Source of the DNA: Paenibacillus cellulositrophicus
GTDB taxonomy: Bacteria > Bacillota > Bacilli > Paenibacillales > Paenibacillaceae
Assembly: GCF_009363095.1 (NCBI RefSeq)
Contig: NZ_CP045295.1
Coordinates: 1,922,001-1,986,000 of the forward strand
Direction: 5' to 3'
Length of the DNA stretch: 64,000 bases
This document shows, piece by piece, positions 52,742 to 61,909 of the stretch. The notes below the pieces were generated by a model. The model searched no databases. It saw only the letters and a program-made list of their open reading frames with translations, and had not been told where the DNA came from. Every line of letters starts with the position of its first letter. The stretch's first letter is position 1. The position numbers were made by a program, and so were the translations under genes.

Positions 52742-54082
52742 TTACCCGATAATGATTTTGCCTTCGGGATGGCGGTACAGCTCCTTGCCCTTCTTCGGGC
52801 CGAGCGCATAAGCGAAAGTCAAGGGTCCGAGACGCCCGGCGAACATCGTCAGACAGATCAGGATTTTCCCGATCAAGGACAAATGCGGCGTCAACCCGAG
52901 GGTCAATCCAACCGTGCCGAAAGCCGACGTCGTCTCATACAAGATCATCAAGAAGCTGCTGTCTTCCGTCGTAGACAGAACCATGGATACCCCGACAACC
53001 AGGAACAAGGCCAGGAAGGTAATGGTCAGCGCTTTGAAAATCCGCTCCTGGGCCAAACGGTAGCGGTACAGGACGATATCATCCCGGCCGCGGATCATCG
53101 CAATCACCGCACCGACAAGAATGGTGAACGTCGTGGTTTTGATCCCGCCCCCCGTCGAGCCCGGCGAAGCGCCGATAAACATCAGAATGATCGTAAAAAA
53201 TTGCGACGCCTGGCGCATGCCTGCCAGGTCCAGCGTATTCGCTCCGGCCGTCCGCGGCGTAACCGACTGGAACAGCGAGGCGAGAATTTTGCCGCCCCAG
53301 TTCAGCGAACCGAGCGTCTTGGGGTTCGTGAATTCGAAGATAAAGATGACGACCGCTCCGATCACGATCAGGGCACCGGTCATGGACAGCACCACTTTCG
53401 TGTGGAGCGACAGCTTCCGGTTTACCCGGTAATCTACCAGGTCGGACATGACGATAAAGCCGATGCCGCCGGAAACAATCAGAAACATCACGACAAAATT
53501 GACGAGCGGGTCGTATACAAATCCCGTCAGGCTGTTAAAATGGCCGAACAGGTCAAATCCCGCATTATTGAACATGGACACGCCATGAAATATTCCAAAA
53601 TAGATCGCTTTTCCAAGAGGCATATCGAACGACCACCGGATGGCGAGCAGCAGTGCTCCGCAGCCTTCGATCGTCAACGAAAAAAATATCACTTTCCGAA
53701 TCAGGCGGACGATGCCTTCCATCGTATTCTGATTCATCGCTTCTTGCAGCAGGAGCCGGTCCCGGAGTGAAATCCGGCGCTTGAAAGCCAGGGCGACCAG
53801 GGTAGCCATCGTCATAAAGCCGAGTCCCCCGACTTGAATCAGCAGCATAATGACCACTTGGCCGAATGTGCTGAAGTATAGCCCCGTGTCTTTGACAACC
53901 AAACCGGTCACGCAGGTCGCCGAGGTTGCCGTAAACAAGGCATCAATAAAACTCAGCGGTTTTCCCGTCGTGTTCGAAATCGGCAAGGTGAGCAGTATGG
54001 CTCCGATCAAAATAATGGCCGCAAAACCCAGAGTTAATATTTGCGGAGGGGCCAGCCGGAACCACTTCCATTTCCCAATCAA
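52742..54082 (-). CDS. ktrB: Ktr potassium uptake membrane subunit (KtrB/KtrD-type)
   Basis: A 446-residue membrane protein of the Trk/Ktr/HKT superfamily: four M1-P-M2 repeats with filter glycines in TATSATCVTGLVV, GVSMFNNAGFDLF, QSVTPRTAGANTLD and ETTSAFGTVGLTLG. It is the Na+-dependent or K+-selective translocating subunit. TTG 54082 was chosen as start because GAGGTGA lies 6 bases upstream; the longer in-frame ATG 54157 falls inside the c-di-AMP riboswitch. KtrA-type and antiporter genes follow on the same strand. Confidence 0.9.
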   Translation of the reverse strand: MIGKWKWFRLAPPQILTLGFAAIILIGAILLTLPISNTTGKPLSFIDALFTATSATCVTGLVVKDTGLYFSTFGQVVIMLLIQVGGLGFMTMATLVALAFKRRISLRDRLLLQEAMNQNTMEGIVRLIRKVIFFSLTIEGCGALLLAIRWSFDMPLGKAIYFGIFHGVSMFNNAGFDLFGHFNSLTGFVYDPLVNFVVMFLIVSGGIGFIVMSDLVDYRVNRKLSLHTKVVLSMTGALIVIGAVVIFIFEFTNPKTLGSLNWGGKILASLFQSVTPRTAGANTLDLAGMRQASQFFTIILMFIGASPGSTGGGIKTTTFTILVGAVIAMIRGRDDIVLYRYRLAQERIFKALTITFLALFLVVGVSMVLSTTEDSSFLMILYETTSAFGTVGLTLGLTPHLSLIGKILICLTMFAGRLGPLTFAYALGPKKGKELYRHPEGKIIIG

Positions 54083-54111
54083 TACATTCACCTCTTTAAA
54101 AAAGTCAAAAG

Positions 54112-54137
54112 AAAAAAAGCATCGGAAATCCAATGCC
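54112..54137 (-). terminator. Riboswitch terminator before the KtrB-type gene
   Basis: On the minus strand GCATTGG and CCGATGC pair (one G-U) around ATTT, followed by TTTTTTTC. It lies between the aptamer and the ribosome binding site, so it is the likely expression platform. Confidence 0.8.
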
Positions 54138-54149
54138 TTTCGGTTTGGC

Positions 54150-54285
54150 TCCTGCATGCACGACGCCTACGAGGTTAGCTGACGGATTCGGGCATGCACA
54201 GGTTGCCCTATTCGCGGACTAAACCGTCCCAACGAAATTCACCCCAAAAAATTGGTTCCCCCGTTTTCACTTGGAAATTCGGCGT
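54150..54285 (-). promoter_or_regulatory. c-di-AMP riboswitch (ydaO-yuaA class)
   Basis: The minus strand holds the conserved blocks of this class in order: AACGGGGGAACCA, then TTGGGGTGAAT, an AGGGCAACC segment, CCCGAATCCGTCAGCTAACC and TCGTAGGCG. In bacilli it is an OFF switch for K+ and osmolyte uptake genes when c-di-AMP is high, matching the ktr gene and terminator that follow. The remaining 54286-54552 holds only the start region of the divergent protease gene. Confidence 0.92.
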
Positions 54286-54552
54286 TCTTATTCATTTGCA
54301 TCAAAATTATAATCTTTATTGTAGGACTTCACAAAGGCCTTTTTCTGATGAATTGGATGGAAAACAGCCTGATTCGCAATGCAGGTGGACACGGCCTGCG
54401 GTTATCTTCTCTTTTCGATAGCTTTCCTTGATTTTCATCGTTTTTTCACCACTATTTTCAGGGTATACTGGTTTTGGGCGAATCTTCTATGTTATGTTTA
54501 CCGTACTGTATTGGGGGGAATGGTATCTTTATCACATTCAAGGGGGGATTTC

Positions 54553-56247
54553 ATGGACCGGTTAAACCAGCCGCTGGAAATCAGGGCCAATTATAAATGG
54601 CTGGGCATTTTGGGAGTCATCGGCCTTATTTTATTCTTTTTCGTTCAAGTGTTTCCGCAGACGAGCTCGGAGACGCTAGAGGGGCAAACGACCAAGGTCA
54701 TCAGCAAATCGAAGGCAGAAGCAGCCGCCAAAGCGTTTGCCTCGGACCGGTTGAATATTCAAACGGGCATTGCAGATAAGCCGCTTGTTACGTACCAGTC
54801 GGAATCGGACCTTTACGGTTATTTATCCAGAGAGAAGCTTCTTAACGAATATAACAAGAAATACGAACCGAAGTATCCTTATGACGTGTTCCGGGTCCGG
54901 CTGCCCGAGTCGAGCGATCAGGGATATGTCAATGTAGACGTACATATGAACACGGGCAAGGTGGTCGGATTCTCCATCACGCCTCCGTATTCCAAGTATG
55001 CGGCCGCGATGGCCGAAACGAACGAAACGATGCGCAAGCAGAAACTGAGAATTGTCGAAGGGAACATGACGCTGGAGGATAAAGAGGAAATCGCCTCGTC
55101 CTGGCTGCAGAAGCTGGGCTACAACACAAGCTCCTTGAAAGTATCGAGCGGCAAGGATGAGCCCGGATTGATCTATACCGACTCCTCGTCGCAAATTGGG
55201 GAATCACAGCTGGAATTCAAGTTTGCCTTTGAGGATGGGGAGCTCCACTCCTTCCTCCCTGGATTTTCGGTCCCATCCGCTCATACGGCTTATGTAGAGA
55301 AGCAGACCAATAGCGCCACAATGCTGACCATGTTGGGATATGGACTGTTTACGATCGTGCTCGGCATTCTCGCCATCATTTACAGTGCGCTGACGCGGCG
55401 GTACACATCCTTTGCCCGCGGGCTGTTTTTGTCCTTGTTTTATTTTGTTGTCTCATTGCTGACGACTTATAACATGCTGCCGGTGCTGGAAGCGGAAGGC
55501 TTCTCCCAGTTCGGGCTGATCGTGGCCATGGTCGTTCAGGTGATCCTGAGCATAGCGATGACGGTGCTCCTGTATTTCTCCCTGGTCGGCGGGGACGGAT
55601 TATGGCGCAAAGCCGGTTACAACGCCTGGGCCCGCGCCAAAGAGCCAGGATACGGGCGTTACGTGCTCCACAGCATGTTCACCGGGTACTTGTGGGCGTT
55701 TATCCTGATGGGGGCGCAGTCGGTGATCTATCTCGTCCTGGACCGGACGATCCACAGCTGGTCCACGACGGACGCCTCGCAGTCCCCGTATAACATGCTG
55801 TACCCGTGGATGCTGCCGATCATGGCCTGGATGGCCGGCATCTCCGAGGAAGCCGTGTACCGCCTGTTCGGCATACCGATGCTGAAGAAAATCGTAAGGA
55901 ACACATTTGTCGCCTGCGTCATTCCGACGCTGATTTGGGCCTTCGGCCATACGCTGTACCCGATCTACCCGATATACACCCGGCCGATTGAGCTCCTGTT
56001 CATCGGTCTCCTGTTCAGCTTGATCTTCCTGCGTCACGGCTACATCGCGGTCATGTTCGCCCACGTCGTGTTCGACAGCATCCTGATGAGCTTCAGCTTG
56101 TTCAGCATGGGGGATCTGACGAACATTCTGGCGGGCGTGGTCACCTGCGTCATGCCGTTTATCGTCGCCTGGGTCATTTACCTGTTTTACGGCAAAAAGA
56201 AGGAGAAGCCGTATGCTACGACTCCTCCTCCTGAAGGGCTGCTATAA
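54553..56247 (+). CDS. CPBP-family intramembrane metalloprotease
   Basis: 564 residues. One N-terminal membrane helix (about 17-37) is followed by an extracytoplasmic region to about 255, then about eight membrane segments containing the CPBP (Abi/CAAX-protease) motifs: EEAVYR, FGHTLYP and HVVFDS supply the two glutamates and histidines of the active site. The large N-terminal domain is unusual compared with plain CPBP proteins and may bind peptide. Target unknown. ATG 54553 has AAGGGGGG 6 bases upstream; the frame open before it has no site. Its 3' end overlaps uvrC on the other strand by 32 bases. Confidence 0.87.
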   Translation: MDRLNQPLEIRANYKWLGILGVIGLILFFFVQVFPQTSSETLEGQTTKVISKSKAEAAAKAFASDRLNIQTGIADKPLVTYQSESDLYGYLSREKLLNEYNKKYEPKYPYDVFRVRLPESSDQGYVNVDVHMNTGKVVGFSITPPYSKYAAAMAETNETMRKQKLRIVEGNMTLEDKEEIASSWLQKLGYNTSSLKVSSGKDEPGLIYTDSSSQIGESQLEFKFAFEDGELHSFLPGFSVPSAHTAYVEKQTNSATMLTMLGYGLFTIVLGILAIIYSALTRRYTSFARGLFLSLFYFVVSLLTTYNMLPVLEAEGFSQFGLIVAMVVQVILSIAMTVLLYFSLVGGDGLWRKAGYNAWARAKEPGYGRYVLHSMFTGYLWAFILMGAQSVIYLVLDRTIHSWSTTDASQSPYNMLYPWMLPIMAWMAGISEEAVYRLFGIPMLKKIVRNTFVACVIPTLIWAFGHTLYPIYPIYTRPIELLFIGLLFSLIFLRHGYIAVMFAHVVFDSILMSFSLFSMGDLTNILAGVVTCVMPFIVAWVIYLFYGKKKEKPYATTPPPEGLL

Positions 56248-58099
56248 TTTGGCCGGCGAGCTTGTCGCCGATCGAGAGAGGCCGGAAGTCTTCAATCCGG
56301 GCCTCTTTTATTTTTTTGAGCGAGCCAAAATGCTTCAGCAGCAGCTTGCGCCGCTTCTCGCCGATGCCCGGGATGGCGTCGAGCTTGGATGCCACCATCG
56401 ACTTGCCGCGCTGCTCGCGGTGGAAGGTGATGGCGAACCGGTGCACCTCATCCTGGATGCGCTGGAGCAGGTAGAACTCCTGGCTGTCGCGCGGCAGCGA
56501 AATCGGCTCGGGCGGATCGCCCACCATCAGCTGCGCGGTCCGGTGCTTGACGTCCTTGACCAGACCACACACCGGGATGAACAGGCCCAGCTCGTTCTGC
56601 AGCACGTCGATCGCGGCGGAAATTTGGCCTTTGCCGCCGTCCACGACAATCAGGTCAGGCAGCTCCAAATTTTCCTTGAGCACGCGCTCGTAGCGTCTGC
56701 GGACGACCTCCCGCATCGTATCGTAATCGTCCGGTCCCTGAACCGAACGGATTTTGTACTTCCGGTATTCCTTTTTGTCGGGCTTGCCGTCGATAAACAC
56801 GACCATCGCCGATACCGGATTCGTTCCCTGGATGTTGGAGTTGTCGAACGCCTCGATCCGGTGCAGCGACTCAATGCCGATATACTGGCCGAGGTTCGTG
56901 GCGGCCTTGGACGTCCGCTCCTCATCCCGTTCGATCAGGCGGAACTTCTCGTCCAGTGAGACCTTGGCATTCTCTTCCGCCATGGCCACGAGCTGGCGCT
57001 TCGTCCCCCGCTGGGGCACCAGCACCTTGATGCCGAGCCATTCCTGCAGGGATGCTGCGCCGCCGCCGGCATCGATGGATTCCGCGGCATCCTCTGGCCG
57101 GCTGCTGTCTTCCGCCTCTTCCCCTTTTGGCATGTCAGGCAGCAAAATTTCTTTCGGCAGCGCCGGATTGTCGCTGTAATACTGCGTCACGAAGGACATA
57201 AAATCGCTGTACGCCTCACCATAGAACGGAAAAACAGACGCGTGGCGCTGAATCATTTTCCCCTGGCGCATATACAAAATCTGCACGCACATCCAGCCTT
57301 TATCCACGGCAAAGCCCAATACGTCGCGGTCTTTCGTGTCCGTCGTCGTAATCTTCTGCTTCTCCATGATCGCTTCAATGTTCAGAATCTGGTCGCGCAG
57401 CTCCTTCGCCCGTTCAAAATACAGCTCCTCCGCCGCCTCCTGCATCTTGCGCTGGAGCTCCTTCTTAATCTCCTCGTGCCCGCCGCTCAGAAATGAAGTA
57501 ATTTCCTGGGTAATACGGTCATACTCCTCCTGAGGGACTTCCTTCTCGCAAGGTGCCAGGCATTGGCCCATATGGTAGTACAGGCATACCTCCTTCGGCA
57601 TGACCCCGCATTTGCGCAGCGGGTACATCCGGTCCAGCAGCTTTTTCGTCTGCTGCGCGGCGTAAGCATTCGGATAAGGGCCGAAATACTTGGCTTTGTC
57701 CTTGAGTACGCGGCGGGTCACCTCAAGACGGGGATGCGGCTCATTGGTAATTTTAATATAAGGAAATGTCTTATCGTCCTTCAGCAGGACGTTATATCGC
57801 GGCTGATGCGTTTTGATCAGATTACATTCAAGAATGAGTGCTTCAATGTTGCTTCCGGTCACGATATATTCAAAATCCCGGATATCCGCCACCAGGCGCT
57901 GCGTCTTGCCGTCATGGCTGCCGGTAAAATAGGAGCGGACCCGGTTCTTCAGCACCTTGGCTTTACCTACATAAATAATCTTGCCATCGGCATTCTTCAT
58001 TAAATAACAACCGGGCAGATCGGGCAGCAAAGCCAGCTTGTTGCGGATCTTCTCCAGTGCTTTTTCCTGTTCCTGTAATTGCTTTGCAAAATCGTCCAT
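56216..58099 (-). CDS. uvrC: Excinuclease ABC subunit C
   Basis: 627 residues. An N-terminal GIY-YIG nuclease ([19 protein letters not shown]), four cysteines, the UVR/UvrB-binding motif ([20 protein letters not shown]), the RNase H-like second nuclease with FDNSNIQGT and VVDGGKGQ, and C-terminal helix-hairpin-helix repeats ([20 protein letters not shown]). It makes both incisions in nucleotide excision repair. Starts at ATG 58099, or GTG 58114, which overlaps the ribosome site. About 30 residues longer than B. subtilis UvrC, partly by an acidic insert near 335-350. The 3' end overlaps the convergent protease gene by 32 bases. Confidence 0.96.
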   Translation of the reverse strand: MDDFAKQLQEQEKALEKIRNKLALLPDLPGCYLMKNADGKIIYVGKAKVLKNRVRSYFTGSHDGKTQRLVADIRDFEYIVTGSNIEALILECNLIKTHQPRYNVLLKDDKTFPYIKITNEPHPRLEVTRRVLKDKAKYFGPYPNAYAAQQTKKLLDRMYPLRKCGVMPKEVCLYYHMGQCLAPCEKEVPQEEYDRITQEITSFLSGGHEEIKKELQRKMQEAAEELYFERAKELRDQILNIEAIMEKQKITTTDTKDRDVLGFAVDKGWMCVQILYMRQGKMIQRHASVFPFYGEAYSDFMSFVTQYYSDNPALPKEILLPDMPKGEEAEDSSRPEDAAESIDAGGGAASLQEWLGIKVLVPQRGTKRQLVAMAEENAKVSLDEKFRLIERDEERTSKAATNLGQYIGIESLHRIEAFDNSNIQGTNPVSAMVVFIDGKPDKKEYRKYKIRSVQGPDDYDTMREVVRRRYERVLKENLELPDLIVVDGGKGQISAAIDVLQNELGLFIPVCGLVKDVKHRTAQLMVGDPPEPISLPRDSQEFYLLQRIQDEVHRFAITFHREQRGKSMVASKLDAIPGIGEKRRKLLLKHFGSLKKIKEARIEDFRPLSIGDKLAGQIIAALQEEES

Positions 58100-58240
58100 G
58101 CCGTATCGGCTCACCTCCCGGTACTTATATTATAGGAGAAAACGGCTGAATACAGCAATATAACCCGGCAAAAGTCGGGGTTTCGTCAAGATAGCCTATT
58201 CGGTTACCTTCGGGTCATCCCGGCACTGCATGTAATATGC

Positions 58241-58282
58241 AAAAAATCCCGACAGCCTGTTTTCAGTCATCCGGCAGGGATC
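58241..58282 (-). terminator. Second terminator after trxA
   Basis: On the minus strand ATCCCTG-x-CGG and CTGTCGGGAT form a stem with a large loop, followed by TTTTTT. Within the 250-base gap 58100-58349, it backs up the first hairpin. Confidence 0.55.
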
Positions 58283-58297
58283 CGTTCTTTCATACGA

Positions 58298-58329
58298 ATA
58301 AAGCGCCCCCGGAATCATCCGGAGGCGCC
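58298..58329 (-). terminator. GC-rich terminator after trxA
   Basis: On the minus strand GCGCCTCCGG and CCGGGGGCGC form a 10-bp stem (with G-U) around ATGATT, followed by TTTATT. It lies about 20 bases after the trxA stop. Confidence 0.7.
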
Positions 58330-58349
58330 TGTCATCGGCCATGCACCAA

Positions 58350-58667
58350 TTATTGGTGTTTAGCGATGATGTTTTTCAGGTTTTCTTTGGAGTTCAGGCC
58401 GACCACTTTATCAACCGGTTGACCGTCCTTGAAGAAAATCAAAGTCGGGATGCTCATCACGCCGAAACGGGACGCCGTTTCCGGATTGTCATCCACGTTC
58501 AGTTTGGCAATTTTCACGGAGTCTCCGAGCTCGTTAGCCAGGTCTTCCAGAATCGGAGCGATCATTTTGCAAGGACCGCACCATGGTGCCCAAAAATCTA
58601 CCAGAACCGTACCTTGACCTTCGATTTCAGCGTTAAAGGATTGGTCGGATACATTCACAATTGCCAT
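58350..58667 (-). CDS. trxA: Thioredoxin
   Basis: 105 residues, the usual size. WCGPC (29-33) is the redox-active disulfide, the buried aspartate is in LVDFW, and the cis-proline is in MSIPTLI. It reduces protein disulfides in the cytoplasm and supplies ribonucleotide reductase. ATG 58667 has AAGGAGGA 8 bases upstream. In 58668-59066 I see a TATACT box near 58846 (minus) for trxA and the promoter of the next gene, but no further ORF I can support. Confidence 0.97.
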   Translation of the reverse strand: MAIVNVSDQSFNAEIEGQGTVLVDFWAPWCGPCKMIAPILEDLANELGDSVKIAKLNVDDNPETASRFGVMSIPTLIFFKDGQPVDKVVGLNSKENLKNIIAKHQ

Positions 58668-58956
58668 AATAGGTTTCCTCCTTATAAGAAAAAAATTCGG
58701 TGTATTCTGCTTCACAGAAGACAGACCATGTTTAGCGGCTGTACGCAGGGGACGAAAAAACGGCCATGCCGCTTGGTATCCCCCGTAATCGCAAGAGCGC
58801 AAATGGACGTCTAAACTGATATGTCTTTGTGGACAGTTTAAGTATAACACATTCCGTCAAGAAATGTGAAACCCTTAATTACAGATTAAACGAAATTCGG
58901 GCCCCTTAACCGTTCAGCCACCCTTCCCTGCCCCTATAAGTATTCACCATATATTC

Positions 58957-58986
58957 TTTACAAATTCTTTGAAGTTTGGGTATACT
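58957..58986 (+). promoter_or_regulatory. Sigma-A promoter of the 52-residue membrane protein
   Basis: TTTACA, 18 bases, TATACT, about 80 bases before the ATG. Confidence 0.5.
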
Positions 58987-59066
58987 AATGTTAACTCGGG
59001 TTTCTCTGTTCATGAGAAGGCTCATTGACATCAGGCTGAAACCATGATGAGGAGGCATTTGTTCAA

Positions 59067-59225
59067 ATGGATGCAAACGTGCACGCTAACGATCCGCGGA
59101 AACACGTGAACGAAGAGCCGCGCAATGATTTAATGGATCTGATGAATGGCTTTGGCGGAATGGCGCTGTTTATGACCGTTCTGTTTGCAGTCATGGTGAT
59201 CATTAAATTTGTTATTTCCGGCTAA
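59067..59225 (+). CDS. Small single-pass membrane protein (52 residues)
   Basis: The N-terminal 27 residues are polar and charged (HANDPRKHVNEEPRND); residues about 31-51 form one hydrophobic helix (MALFMTVLFAVMVIIKFVIS). AGGAGG lies 11 bases before the ATG, a sigma-A-like promoter lies upstream, and a terminator starts 24 bases after the stop, so it is a complete single-gene unit. I recognise no family. The likely orientation is C-terminal anchoring with the N-terminus inside. Confidence 0.75.
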   Translation: MDANVHANDPRKHVNEEPRNDLMDLMNGFGGMALFMTVLFAVMVIIKFVISG

Positions 59226-59248
59226 TTAGCCCCATAGGGCTTACAAGA

Positions 59249-59295
59249 AAACCTGGCTTCGCCTGTCTTTTGGACAGGTTGGCCAGGTTTTTTTG
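59249..59295. terminator. Bidirectional terminator between the small gene and dnaI
   Basis: AAACCTGGC and GCCAGGTTT pair, with an inner CCTGTC/GACAGG stem; T7 on the plus strand and a weaker T run on the minus. Confidence 0.8.
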
Positions 59296-59364
59296 GCTTA
59301 TAAAACAGTGAATTTGGTAATGATGCAAAATGCTGCTTGGCCCGGGTCCTGTTGGAATGGCCCT

Positions 59365-60321
59365 TTATTCCTGTCTGCGGCGCTGATTCTCCCCGTGCAA
59401 ATGCACGACATCGACGAACGGTGCGATGCGGTCCATCAGCCGCTGCCCCTTATGCCCTTCTTCGCCATCTTTGTTCGTGAAGCTCAGATGCCTTTCCAGG
59501 CCGTCCAGAGCATAATTCGACGTATAGAAGGTCGGCTTGCGGTTCATCCGATAATTCAGGATGGAGCCCAGCACGTGGTCGCGTACCCAGGGACTCAAAT
59601 TTTCGGCGCCGATATCGTCAAAAATGAGCAGATCGCACGCCTTCATCAGCTCCACGGTCTCCTTCAGCTTCACGTTATCACTAAGCATCCCCTTCAGATC
59701 CTCCACAAAATCAGGCATGTACACGATAACCCCGGTATGACCGGTAATCGCCAGCTCATGGAGGAGATAGCTCATCAGGAACGTTTTGCCGGTCCCGAAC
59801 GATCCGTATAGATACAATCCCTTGTTCGGCAGACCGTTCTCGCGTACGTCCCGGATATACCGGAATACCTGGTTCACCGCCGGAGCCCGGTTCCGGTCCT
59901 TGCCCATAATCTCGACCTCGTTATATCCTTCGCTCAATGCACGCTCGTCCACGTAAAAGCTGCGGATCCGCTTCTTGATCTGGTCCTCTTGCTGCTTGGC
60001 CGTCTGCAGGTTGCAGGGAACCTTGCGTTCCACCAGCTCCGAAATCCCGTTGACGACCTCCACCTCCAGCTTGCTGTAATGCCCCTGAAAATCGTTCGGG
60101 CACCGCTCGAGCCCCGGGCAGCGGTCACAGTGCCGCCGGTCGGTTGCAAACTGGTACAGCCGGGTCACATTCATCCGCAGCAGCGACTCTTCCAGCTCCG
60201 GATGCTCTTGCCGCAGCTCCCGTACCGCCGGATCCCTTAGCAGTTCGTCCGCGATCTCCTGCGACCGCTGTATAAAGGATGGCCCTCTCATCTGCTTCAG
60301 CAGCTGCCCTAAAGAATCCAT
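59365..60321 (-). CDS. dnaI: Primosomal protein DnaI (helicase loader)
   Basis: 318 residues. The N-terminal domain carries a Cys cluster (CDRCPGLERCP) that binds zinc and contacts the replicative helicase; the C-terminal AAA+ domain has Walker A YGSFGTGKT, Walker B LLIFDDIG and the sensor RIAPFVDVV. It loads the DnaC-type helicase at oriC and stalled forks. ATG 60321 follows GGGGAGGA. It is downstream of dnaB by 31 bases, as in bacilli. Confidence 0.95.
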   Translation of the reverse strand: MDSLGQLLKQMRGPSFIQRSQEIADELLRDPAVRELRQEHPELEESLLRMNVTRLYQFATDRRHCDRCPGLERCPNDFQGHYSKLEVEVVNGISELVERKVPCNLQTAKQQEDQIKKRIRSFYVDERALSEGYNEVEIMGKDRNRAPAVNQVFRYIRDVRENGLPNKGLYLYGSFGTGKTFLMSYLLHELAITGHTGVIVYMPDFVEDLKGMLSDNVKLKETVELMKACDLLIFDDIGAENLSPWVRDHVLGSILNYRMNRKPTFYTSNYALDGLERHLSFTNKDGEEGHKGQRLMDRIAPFVDVVHLHGENQRRRQE

Positions 60322-60352
60322 GCCGGTTGTCCTCCCCTCTCTTCAGGCGGTT

Positions 60353-61873
60353 CTATATGCCGCCCTTTTTCTTGCTTGCCTGCATTTCAGCTGCCATACG
60401 CAGCATTTCCTCAAACTCTTCCTCGCTGACATCGCCGCCCTGCCCGTCTTCCTGGGCCAGCGGGATATCCGGCTTCATCTTCACCGTTTTGCCGCCGTAT
60501 GTACGGGTTCTTGCGCCGCCGGCTGCTGCGGCCTGCTTTCCTTTGACCTTGGACTGGTCGCGGATGTACTCCACGGCTTTCTCATAGGAGTTGACCTGCT
60601 TCAGCAGCATGTTGGAGGCGATGGCCTCGACAAAATTGCGGTTGATCCGCTGGTCGTTCCCGCCTTCGGTCAACAGGGACATCAAGTAGTGGATCAGCAC
60701 ATTGATGACTTCACCCGGCAGCTTGTAGCTGAGGTCGATCTTCTCGAATATATCGATAAAATTGTCCGGCACCGAGCCCGGAAAATAAGTTCTGAGCAGC
60801 TTCGTATACGGCTCATTCCGAAGCATCATATTATACTGGTGAATGTCGCATTTGGATTGGAACTGAACCGGAACGTCGACGTAATATTCCATCTGCACGG
60901 CATGCTCCAGCGGAGCCTGCTCTTCTTCCGTTTCCGCCTGCCGGAAGGAAATGACCTTCCCCGCGTACACGTCCCGCTGTTCCTGGCGCCGCTTGTCTTG
61001 GCGGAACTGCAGGCTGGCCTTATGCTGGAACTCGTCGAGCAGAATGTCGCCGTCGGGTCCAAAGATGCCGTCCTCATCGAGCAGGCGGCAAATGTCCTGG
61101 ACGCTGAGATCGTATTTGCGTCCGACAAAATTGATGACGCCCATCTGCTCATGGTTGAAGCGCAGCCCCTCCACATGCCGGCGGTTGGCGGAATCCCGCG
61201 GGAAGCGCAGGATGATATCGGAATAATTCAGCGCCCCTTCCTCATCGAGAACCCGAAGTCCAGGCTGTCTTGACGTGGATACCTCAGACAACGCCTGTTC
61301 CAGCTCGTAATCGATCACATGGGTGTTCAGTTCAAAAATATCGTAAAAGGCCAATGAAATATTTTCTTTATGGACGGACGCTGATCCGGCATACTCTTCC
61401 GGTTCCTTCGACCATAGCTCCTCGCGCAGCGACAGGACGGCAAATTTGCCGATCTTATCGCGCAGCAGCAGCGTCAAATGCTGTGTATTAAAGAACTCCG
61501 TCGGCGAGAGTGGAGCCTGGAGCTCGTATTCGTACATGTAATCTTCCTGCTCGGGCACGTAAATCCGGCAGGATTGCAGCAGCCCCACCGCTTCCAGACG
61601 GGAAGCCTGCTCAATCAGATATTTGCGTCCCTTCTCGCTCGGCTCAAGCCCAAGCGACAGGAAAATGCGCCGCTGCTGTTCAACCCGGGAGTAGCCCAGC
61701 TTCTCTGCCGGGATATGCTGAAACAGCAGGTGGTATAAGCTGATGGCAAATGCCCCGACCATGGGCTGGTATACGGAGCTGAGCATTCGGTTGTCCAGGC
61801 TGCTTAAACCAAAATCACGGAACACGCAGTACCGGTGGTTTTCGGTAAAATGCAGCAGGCTCTTCATATGCAT
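60353..61873 (-). CDS. dnaB: Replication initiation and membrane attachment protein DnaB
   Basis: 506 residues of the Firmicute DnaB/DnaD family, not the helicase. N-terminal winged-helix DDBH1 region (SSVYQPMVGAFAISLYHLLF) and a C-terminal DDBH2 domain (about 390-450, with the YEKAVEYIRDQSK helix), then a basic, acidic-ended tail. It helps DnaI load the helicase and tethers the origin to the membrane. ATG 61873 has GGGAGGG about 10 bases upstream. Cotranscribed with dnaI. Confidence 0.94.
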   Translation of the reverse strand: MHMKSLLHFTENHRYCVFRDFGLSSLDNRMLSSVYQPMVGAFAISLYHLLFQHIPAEKLGYSRVEQQRRIFLSLGLEPSEKGRKYLIEQASRLEAVGLLQSCRIYVPEQEDYMYEYELQAPLSPTEFFNTQHLTLLLRDKIGKFAVLSLREELWSKEPEEYAGSASVHKENISLAFYDIFELNTHVIDYELEQALSEVSTSRQPGLRVLDEEGALNYSDIILRFPRDSANRRHVEGLRFNHEQMGVINFVGRKYDLSVQDICRLLDEDGIFGPDGDILLDEFQHKASLQFRQDKRRQEQRDVYAGKVISFRQAETEEEQAPLEHAVQMEYYVDVPVQFQSKCDIHQYNMMLRNEPYTKLLRTYFPGSVPDNFIDIFEKIDLSYKLPGEVINVLIHYLMSLLTEGGNDQRINRNFVEAIASNMLLKQVNSYEKAVEYIRDQSKVKGKQAAAAGGARTRTYGGKTVKMKPDIPLAQEDGQGGDVSEEEFEEMLRMAAEMQASKKKGGI

Positions 61874-61909
61874 AATCTATGCTCCCTCCCATCGATTCGT
61901 AGACTTTCT

